A DNA stretch of 64,000 nucleotides from CAZDET01 sp964504335. GTDB taxonomy: Bacteria; Bacteroidota; Bacteroidia; Chitinophagales; Saprospiraceae. Positions 58,916 to 64,000 of the stretch are shown here, piece after piece. The translations under genes and the position numbers were made by a program. The stretch is taken from contig CAZDET010000001.1 of NCBI GenBank assembly GCA_964504335.1, forward strand, positions 124,001 through 188,000, in the 5' to 3' direction. Within the stretch, counting starts at the first letter, position 1; each line of letters opens with the position of its first letter. The notes below the pieces were generated by a model. The model was not told the DNA's origin. It saw only the letters and a program-made list of their open reading frames with translations, and searched no databases.

Positions 58916-59344
58916 TCAGGGGTTAGCGAAAACCGTTTGAAGAGCATTTTCGAGTGCATCCAACCCCAGCGGCTTGAGTAAATAACCACTGACGTCCGCC
59001 GCGGCTTCCGCTCGCTTCAGATCGGTGGGCAGATTAGAGGAGCTCACGATGAAAATAGTCGGCCTTTTGGCCAGGCTTTCTTTCAATTTTGCGTATCGTC
59101 GAATGAATTCCCATCCATCTACGAATTGCATATTCACGTCCAGCAGGATCACATCCGGCAGCGCATCGGCCTGGTCGAAGTGGTTCGACAAGTATTCCAG
59201 GGCGTCGATCCCATCCGCAAATGCCTTGACTTCGCAGGCCAGATGAAACCGCTTAAGTAGCATTTCCGTCGCTCGGCGGTAAATGCGATCGTCATCAACG
59301 AGATGAACCGATTTGATTGGCATAGGGTGGTGCCCGTTAGTCAT
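58916..59344 (-). CDS. Single-domain response regulator coupled to the histidine kinase
   Basis: A 142-residue receiver domain: SVHLVDDDRIYRRATEML, phosphorylation Asp in DVILLDVNMQFVDGWEFI (about residue 70), FIVSSSN with the conserved Ser, and GYLLKPLG with the Lys. It has no output domain. The ATG at 59344 overlaps the kinase stop codon by eight bases; an internal ATG (MPIKSVHLVDDD) is also possible. The overlap indicates co-translation with the kinase. Confidence 0.88.
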   Translation of the reverse strand: MTNGHHPMPIKSVHLVDDDRIYRRATEMLLKRFHLACEVKAFADGIDALEYLSNHFDQADALPDVILLDVNMQFVDGWEFIRRYAKLKESLAKRPTIFIVSSSNLPTDLKRAEAAADVSGYLLKPLGLDALENALQTVFANP

Positions 59345-60833
59345 TGAATGAGATCGTAAATGTGGTTCCTACGTTCACTTTGCTTTCTACTTGGATGCTA
59401 CCTCCGAGGGCCTCGATTTGATTCTTAATCAAAAACAGGCCAAAACCTTTCCCGCGCCTGTGGCGGTGAAAGGTTTTGTAAAGCTTGAAGACCTTGTGCC
59501 CGTTTCGTTCCAAATCAATTCCCAGCCCGTTGTCCGAGACGGCCATCAGTTGCTGGTCTCCATTTCGAAAGGTGCGGATTATAATATGCGGCGCTCGGTC
59601 CGGATGGGCATACTTGAGGGCATTGCTCAGCAGATTGAGGAGGATGCTTTCCAAAAATTTCGGAGAATAAACGATCCGGGGAAGTGCTTCAAAGTTCGTT
59701 TCGATTATCGCTTCCTGTCGATTGATTTGCGGATTCAGCAAGCGCAGGATTTTAGCCAGTACCTCTTCAAATACTAACTCAGCCATTTCACGCTCCTCCA
59801 ATTGTCGGATTCTTACGACATCCAGTAAGTCATCGACGGTTGCCTGCATCGTTTCCGACAGTTCCTGGAGCATGGATTTAAAAGACTCGAGCTTCTCCGG
59901 AGCGTCGACTTCCTGGAGCATTTGATTGATCACGGACAGACTGGCGATCGGTGCCCGCAAATTGTGCGCGATGATGTGATTGAAATCCATCAACTGATCG
60001 TTCTGTACCCGCAGCTTTCGGTTGGCCTGTTCGAATTTCTTTTGTAAGTGATGCTCGGGGGTGATATCCTGAAAGAGCCCGTAGACCTTAACCACCTTCC
60101 CTTCTTTCAGCTTGGCTTTTCCGATGGCACGCACAAACAACTCCTTTCCCTTCGCATTGATGAACGGGAGTCGGACATCGTAGGGAATTCCCTTTTGGGT
60201 GCAATCGATCACTTTTTGACGGATGATATCCCTTGCCTCTCCAGGATAGAACCGAATGGCCCGTTCCAGTTCGATCTCCACGCCCTGCTCCGGGTCTAAT
60301 CCATGAATCTCAAAGACGACTTCAGACCAATGTACATGGTTGGTTCCCAGATTGATATGCCAGCTACCAATCCGCCCCATCTGGCTGGCTTCCTCCCAAA
60401 TATCCGTTTGAATCTGCAACCGCTGGCGCAGCTTAACCTGGTGGGAAATATCCCGAGAGGACGTATGGAGTAGCCGCATTTCGTTGGTTACGGGGTCGGA
60501 AATCGTTTGCGTCATTGTTTCCAACCAGACGTAACTGCCGTCGGCTTTTCGAAAGCGATAATCAATGATGGTAAATTGATCGTCCTGGATGGCCAAATCG
60601 TGACTCATTTGCCGGATGCGGTCAATGTCATCAGGATGAAAGAATTCGTACGGATCGCGGTTAATCAGGTCTTCCGGCGACCAGCCGGTAAGCTCTTTTG
60701 CGGTCGCATTAACAAAGACATAGCGACCACTGAGATCGTGCAGACAAATTAATTCCGGACTTTGGTCAAGGATTTGCCCTACATCTATCCCATCGATACC
60801 CTCCACTGCAGGAAAATCAGATGATACGATCAT
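59337..60833 (-). CDS. PAS-domain sensor histidine kinase
   Basis: A 498-residue soluble kinase. Two PAS domains come first (residues about 17-135: LDQSPELICLHDLSGRYVFVNATAKELTGWSPEDL; and 145-265), each with the PAC-type segments TIIDYRFRKADGSYVWLETM and RLPFINAKGKELFVRAIG. A coiled coil leads to the dimerisation domain with the phospho-His in IIAHNLRAPIASLS. Then the ATPase domain: NLLSNALKYAHPDRAPH (N box), SDNGLGIDLERNG (G1) and KGFGLFLIKNQIEALGG (G2). No membrane helix is present, so it senses an internal signal. It probably phosphorylates the coupled response regulator. Confidence 0.92.
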   Translation of the reverse strand: MIVSSDFPAVEGIDGIDVGQILDQSPELICLHDLSGRYVFVNATAKELTGWSPEDLINRDPYEFFHPDDIDRIRQMSHDLAIQDDQFTIIDYRFRKADGSYVWLETMTQTISDPVTNEMRLLHTSSRDISHQVKLRQRLQIQTDIWEEASQMGRIGSWHINLGTNHVHWSEVVFEIHGLDPEQGVEIELERAIRFYPGEARDIIRQKVIDCTQKGIPYDVRLPFINAKGKELFVRAIGKAKLKEGKVVKVYGLFQDITPEHHLQKKFEQANRKLRVQNDQLMDFNHIIAHNLRAPIASLSVINQMLQEVDAPEKLESFKSMLQELSETMQATVDDLLDVVRIRQLEEREMAELVFEEVLAKILRLLNPQINRQEAIIETNFEALPRIVYSPKFLESILLNLLSNALKYAHPDRAPHIIIRTFRNGDQQLMAVSDNGLGIDLERNGHKVFKLYKTFHRHRRGKGFGLFLIKNQIEALGGSIQVESKVNVGTTFTISFND

Positions 60834-60949
60834 TACAAAGAATGTTAGAAACCTACTGAGTCGATAGCGAAAATAATTTTGCCCTATATTAGGATATGAC
60901 CAAATTCAAGCTTGTTGTGACAGGGCAAGCAGACGTCAAATAATGGATC

Positions 60950-61873
60950 ATGCAAACCATTCTCGGAGCGGGCGGAGCAATTGGCAGAGAATTGGCCGGC
61001 GTTCTGCCACAGTACACCGATCAGATACGGTTGGTTAGCCGAACCCCAACTGCCGTACTGGGAAACGAAGACCTCGTATCGGCAGATCTGACCGACCCCC
61101 AGGCTACCGCCAGCGCCGTAGCCGGATCGGAGATCGTCTATCTTACCGTTGGGCTGCCCTATCGCACCAACATCTGGCAGGAAAAATGGCCCCTCGTCAT
61201 GCGCAGCACTATCGATGCTTGCCGGCAACACGGGGCCCGGCTCGTCTTCTTCGATAATATCTACATGTACGCCCCCGATCGCCTGGATCCGATCGTTGAA
61301 ACCCTCCCCCACCGGCCGGCCACCAGCAAGGGCAAGGTGCGGGCAGCCATCGTCCGGATGCTCTGGGAAGCCGTCGAACGGGGCGAAATAACCGCCGTCA
61401 TTGCCCGGTGTGCCGACTTTTACGGTCCCGACATCAAGCAGAATAGCGTACTGACGGAAACCGTATTCAAACGCCTGGCAGCAGGCAAGGCAGCCCAGTG
61501 GTTAGGTGGCGCAGATTACAAGCACTCGTTCACCTTTACCCCCGACGCCGCCAAAGCTACCGCCCTGCTCGGCAACACCCCCGATGCCTACGGTGAAGCC
61601 TGGCATCTGCCCACGGCCTCCCATCCGCCCACCGGCCGCGAATGGGTCGAACTCATCGCCCAACATTACGATGCCCCCCCGAACATCCAGGTAGCTCCGA
61701 AGTGGATGGTTCGGCTGTTGGGCCTATTTTCAGCGGATATGCGGGAAATCGCCGAAATGATGTATCAGTACACTCAGGATTATGTCTTCGACAGCAGCAA
61801 GTTCGAACAGCGCTTCGGTCTCCAAGCTACCCCCTACGAAGAAGGGATCAGACAGGTGGTGGTTAGATCTTAG
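60950..61873 (+). CDS. NAD(P)-dependent epimerase/dehydratase-like (extended SDR) protein
   Basis: A 307-residue Rossmann-fold protein of the NAD-dependent epimerase type. The dinucleotide motif is TILGAGGAIGRELAGVL (residues 3-19), followed by SADLTDP and a substrate region with VFFDNIYMY. The usual Tyr-x3-Lys active site is not clear: a Tyr in DNIYMY is followed by GKVRAA further on, so it may be an atypical member binding NAD(P) without classical catalysis. It is divergent from the kinase. The substrate is unknown. Confidence 0.8.
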   Translation: MQTILGAGGAIGRELAGVLPQYTDQIRLVSRTPTAVLGNEDLVSADLTDPQATASAVAGSEIVYLTVGLPYRTNIWQEKWPLVMRSTIDACRQHGARLVFFDNIYMYAPDRLDPIVETLPHRPATSKGKVRAAIVRMLWEAVERGEITAVIARCADFYGPDIKQNSVLTETVFKRLAAGKAAQWLGGADYKHSFTFTPDAAKATALLGNTPDAYGEAWHLPTASHPPTGREWVELIAQHYDAPPNIQVAPKWMVRLLGLFSADMREIAEMMYQYTQDYVFDSSKFEQRFGLQATPYEEGIRQVVVRS

Positions 61874-61893
61874 TTTGTTAGATCTTAATCCTT

Positions 61894-61958
61894 TAAACAT
61901 CAACACATTGCCTCATTGACACATCGCCTTATCGCCTCATCAAGATATCGGCAAATCA
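61894..61958. repeat. Degenerate short tandem repeat (second copy)
   Basis: The stretch contains AACATCAACACATTG, CCTCATTGACACATCG, CCTTATCGCCTCATC and ATCGGCAAAT in succession, a period of about ten bases, resembling the stretch at 30507-30575. Just before it GTTAGATCTTA occurs twice. It lies between two plus-strand genes. Confidence 0.5.
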
Positions 61959-61991
61959 GTCTATCTTACAGATACCTCAATCCTGCCGACC

Positions 61992-63125
61992 ATGACTCGT
62001 TTTTGTTTCTTGCTCTTAACGTACCTTTTCTGCTATACCACCATGAGTGCTCAATTGCAAAACCCCAAGCAAATTCCGTTCGACTGGAAAACGGATACGA
62101 CCAAGGCCGAAATACCGCTTGGCGAAATCCAGGTCGTACTTCCCCGTCATAGCTTCCCGACCATCGACTTTCCGAGCTTCCTCTCTAAAGCCGAGGGCCT
62201 GGAGGCGTTTTACGAGTATGAGCCCGTCTTAGCGGTAGCCATCAACGGGCAGGCGAAGGCCTATCCGCTCAACATGCTCACCATGCACGAAATCTCCAAC
62301 GATACATTGGCAGGTATCCCAATTCTTCCTACCTATTGCCCGCTTTGCAACGCGAGCATGGTGTTTGATCGACGGCTCGAAGTAGATGGTTCTACGCGTA
62401 TCCTCGAATTTGAAGTATCGGGGATGCTGCGCAACAGTGACATGGTAATGGCCGATCAGCAAACGGAAACCTGGTGGCAACAACTTACCGGCGAAGGAAT
62501 CGTGGGCGAACTAGCCGGGCAGACACTGGAGGTACTCCCTTCTGTCGTGATTGCCGTATCCGATTTCTTCGAACGCTATCCCGGAGGACTGATCCTCTCG
62601 CCCAGAAGTAGCGACCGGCCCCAGCGCTACGGGATCAATCCCTACGAAGGCTACGATAGCCCCGATGGCAAACCCTACGCCCGCTACTTCGACCCCAATC
62701 AACTCGACGACCGCCTCGATCCCATGGAACGAGTAGTAGATGTACGGGGTGCAAGTGGCAAGTACAAGGTGTATCCCTTTTCTAGTTTAGCCCGAAAAGG
62801 AGTCATCAACGACGTATACGAAGACCGCCCCCTGGTCCTGTTCCACAAACCGGGTACCGTGTCGGTGCTCGATCGAAAAACCATTTCCGCATCGAGGGAT
62901 ATTGGCTCCGCCACCGTTTTCGAACGCACCCTGGATGGGACCGTCCTGACATTTAAGCGCAAAAAGGATCGATTCGTCGATACGAATACCAATAGTAGCT
63001 GGGATATTACCGGGCGGTGTATCGAGGGTCAACTGGCCGGCAGGCAGCTGCGCCCAGTCGTGCATAGCAACCACTTCGCCTTTGCCTGGCTGACGTTCCA
63101 TCCGGATTCGGAAATTTATCGGTAG
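61992..63125 (+). CDS. DUF3179 domain-containing exported protein
   Basis: A 377-residue protein with a signal peptide (cleavage after MSAQ, about residue 21). The DUF3179 domain spans most of the rest: YEPVLAVAINGQAKAYPLNMLTMHEISND, ILPTYCPLCNASMVFDRR with the conserved Cys pair, FEVSGMLRNSDMVMADQQTETWWQQLTGEGIVGELAGQTLEVLP, and RQLRPVVHSNHFAFAWLTFHPDSEIY at the end. The family is widespread but has no known biochemical role; the CPLC pair and His suggest metal or redox chemistry. It is the only gene between the SDR and the sigma factor. Confidence 0.92.
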   Translation: MTRFCFLLLTYLFCYTTMSAQLQNPKQIPFDWKTDTTKAEIPLGEIQVVLPRHSFPTIDFPSFLSKAEGLEAFYEYEPVLAVAINGQAKAYPLNMLTMHEISNDTLAGIPILPTYCPLCNASMVFDRRLEVDGSTRILEFEVSGMLRNSDMVMADQQTETWWQQLTGEGIVGELAGQTLEVLPSVVIAVSDFFERYPGGLILSPRSSDRPQRYGINPYEGYDSPDGKPYARYFDPNQLDDRLDPMERVVDVRGASGKYKVYPFSSLARKGVINDVYEDRPLVLFHKPGTVSVLDRKTISASRDIGSATVFERTLDGTVLTFKRKKDRFVDTNTNSSWDITGRCIEGQLAGRQLRPVVHSNHFAFAWLTFHPDSEIYR

Positions 63126-63293
63126 CGATCCTTTTTTTGCATCCGGGAGGGGACCGGCAGTCGTAAGTATTACTAAACCTGGCATAAGCGTTGTGCAGGC
63201 ACTTATTCAGATAAGAATCATCCCCTGAGTTACCTACAATTCCTCGCCATCCCCTTACATTAGCCTGGCACTGAATTACTCCGCACGCAACGC

Positions 63294-63860
63294 ATGAATT
63301 ACCCGACGTATAATGAATCCGACAACCTGGCGCTCTTCCAACGAGTGGCAGAAGGTGATCGGAAGGCGTTCGAAGCACTTTACGAGCGCTACGCAGGGGC
63401 CATTTTGCGGGTAATCGTGGCGATGGTGCGCAACCAGGAGCTAGCCGAAGAAGTCTTACAGGATACGTTCGTCAAAATTTGGCGTTCCGCCAAGACCTAC
63501 GACCCCAAGCAGGGGCGCTTATTTACCTGGATGGCGCGCATCGCCAAAAACACTGCCATCGACCACACCAAGACCAAACGCTATCAACAGCACCGCGGTA
63601 CCGAGAGCCTCAACGCTAAGGAATACGTCGATCAGTGGATCGCCTCCGATCAACCCATCGCGGATAGTGGATTGCGCAAAACCCTGACTCAATTGACCGA
63701 GCGACAACAAGAAATTATCGAATACCTCTACTTCCGCAGTTTTTCGCAACGGGAAGCGAGTAAAGCATTGAATATTCCACTAGGCACCCTCAAAACGGAA
63801 GTGCGCAAAGCTATGATGCAGCTGCGCCAGGTGCTAAAGGGAGAACGCAATAATTTGTAG
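63294..63860 (+). CDS. RNA polymerase ECF sigma factor
   Basis: A 188-residue sigma-70 family protein with only regions 2 and 4: FEALYERYAGAILRVIVAMVRNQELAEEVLQDTFVKIWRSAKTYDPKQGRLFTWMARIAKNTAIDHTK (region 2, about residues 23-95), then LTQLTERQQEIIEYLYFRSFSQREASKALNIPLGTLKTEVRKAMMQLRQ (region 4, helix-turn-helix, about 130-180). It directs polymerase to a stress or envelope regulon. A probable anti-sigma gene begins three bases after its stop. Confidence 0.94.
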   Translation: MNYPTYNESDNLALFQRVAEGDRKAFEALYERYAGAILRVIVAMVRNQELAEEVLQDTFVKIWRSAKTYDPKQGRLFTWMARIAKNTAIDHTKTKRYQQHRGTESLNAKEYVDQWIASDQPIADSGLRKTLTQLTERQQEIIEYLYFRSFSQREASKALNIPLGTLKTEVRKAMMQLRQVLKGERNNL

Positions 63861-63863
63861 GAG

Positions 63864-64000
63864 TTGGACATACAAGCATACATAGCATCCGGAATTATCG
63901 AGTTGTATGTGCTCGACCAGCTCTCGCCCGAGGATCGGGCCGAGGTGGAACAGCTCGCCCAAAAGCATCCGGAAATCCAGGAAGAAATTCGCGCCACCGA
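63864..64000 (+). CDS. Probable anti-sigma factor, N-terminal part (runs off the window)
   Basis: An open frame in the same register as the sigma-factor stop starts with TTG at 63864. It reads DIQAYIASGIIELYVLDQLSPEDRAEVEQLAQKHPEIQEEI, the N-terminal helix-turn-helix-like anti-sigma domain (SGIIExYVL, then SPEERxEVExLAxxHPE) seen in Bacteroidota ECF partners. No ATG is available upstream because of the stop codon at 63858-63860. The membrane segment and C-terminal domain lie beyond the window. Confidence 0.8.
   Translation, partial: MDIQAYIASGIIELYVLDQLSPEDRAEVEQLAQKHPEIQEEIRAT

Noticed and set aside
1..64000. tRNA, rRNA, CRISPR arrays, insertion sequences, prophage genes
   Set aside because: Gaps were read on both strands and none shows a cloverleaf, rRNA motifs, regular spacer arrays, a transposase or phage structural genes.

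Overview
The window looks like a chromosomal segment of a Bacteroidota bacterium, most likely a Lewinella-like member of the Saprospiria. The evidence is an alternative complex III operon next to an A1-type cytochrome c oxidase with tandem subunit III genes, a dcw cluster without murF or ddl, candidate promoters of the TAnnTTTG type, a TonB-dependent receptor with a carboxypeptidase-regulatory-like domain, and little use of Shine-Dalgarno sequences. The species call is inference. I saw no tRNA, rRNA or CRISPR array.

Region 1 (1-19.8 kb) is mostly respiration on the minus strand. Genes actA-F (19617 down to 10059) encode the quinol:cytochrome c oxidoreductase. They are followed by ctaC, ctaD, cyoE, two subunit III genes, subunit IV, an SCO-like protein, a DUF420 protein and a small CPMC protein. 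The actA and ctaC promoters share the same palindrome (TATTTAGA-N5-TCTAAATA) at the same distance from a TAnnTTTG-like box, so one regulator probably controls both. Subunit II carries a C-terminal OmpA-like domain.

Region 2 (19.8-25.5 kb) holds thyA, a UbiD-family decarboxylase, a 520-bp structured non-coding gap, and two tandem arginyl/leucyl-tRNA-protein transferase-like paralogues.

Region 3 (25.5-30.4 kb) is a complete diversity-generating retroelement (DGR): template repeat, reverse transcriptase, Avd accessory protein and target. The target is a 1030-residue TIR - STAND NTPase - formylglycine-generating-enzyme-fold protein whose last codons form the variable repeat. Template and variable repeat are both 112 bp and differ at 14 positions, every one an adenine in the template. 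This looks like a self-diversifying immune or conflict receptor. Its layout is odd: avd is inverted and the template overlaps the 3' end of the RT gene.

Region 4 (30.5-49.4 kb) contains a TonB-dependent receptor, a tiny YqaE/Pmp3 protein missed by usual length cut-offs, a small unknown protein, and the dcw cluster on the minus strand (mraZ, rsmH, ftsL, ftsI, murE, mraY, murD, ftsW, murG, murC, ftsQ, ftsA, ftsZ). A three-unit MraZ-type operator lies upstream of mraZ.

Region 5 (49.8-64 kb) is accessory and regulatory: an NrtR-like regulator, a lipoprotein, a hydrolase-fold protein lacking the nucleophile serine coupled to a PEP-utilising-enzyme-like protein, two tandem secreted MORN-repeat caspases, two single-domain response regulators with a PAS histidine kinase, an SDR-type protein, a DUF3179 protein, and an ECF sigma factor followed by the start of its probable anti-sigma gene.
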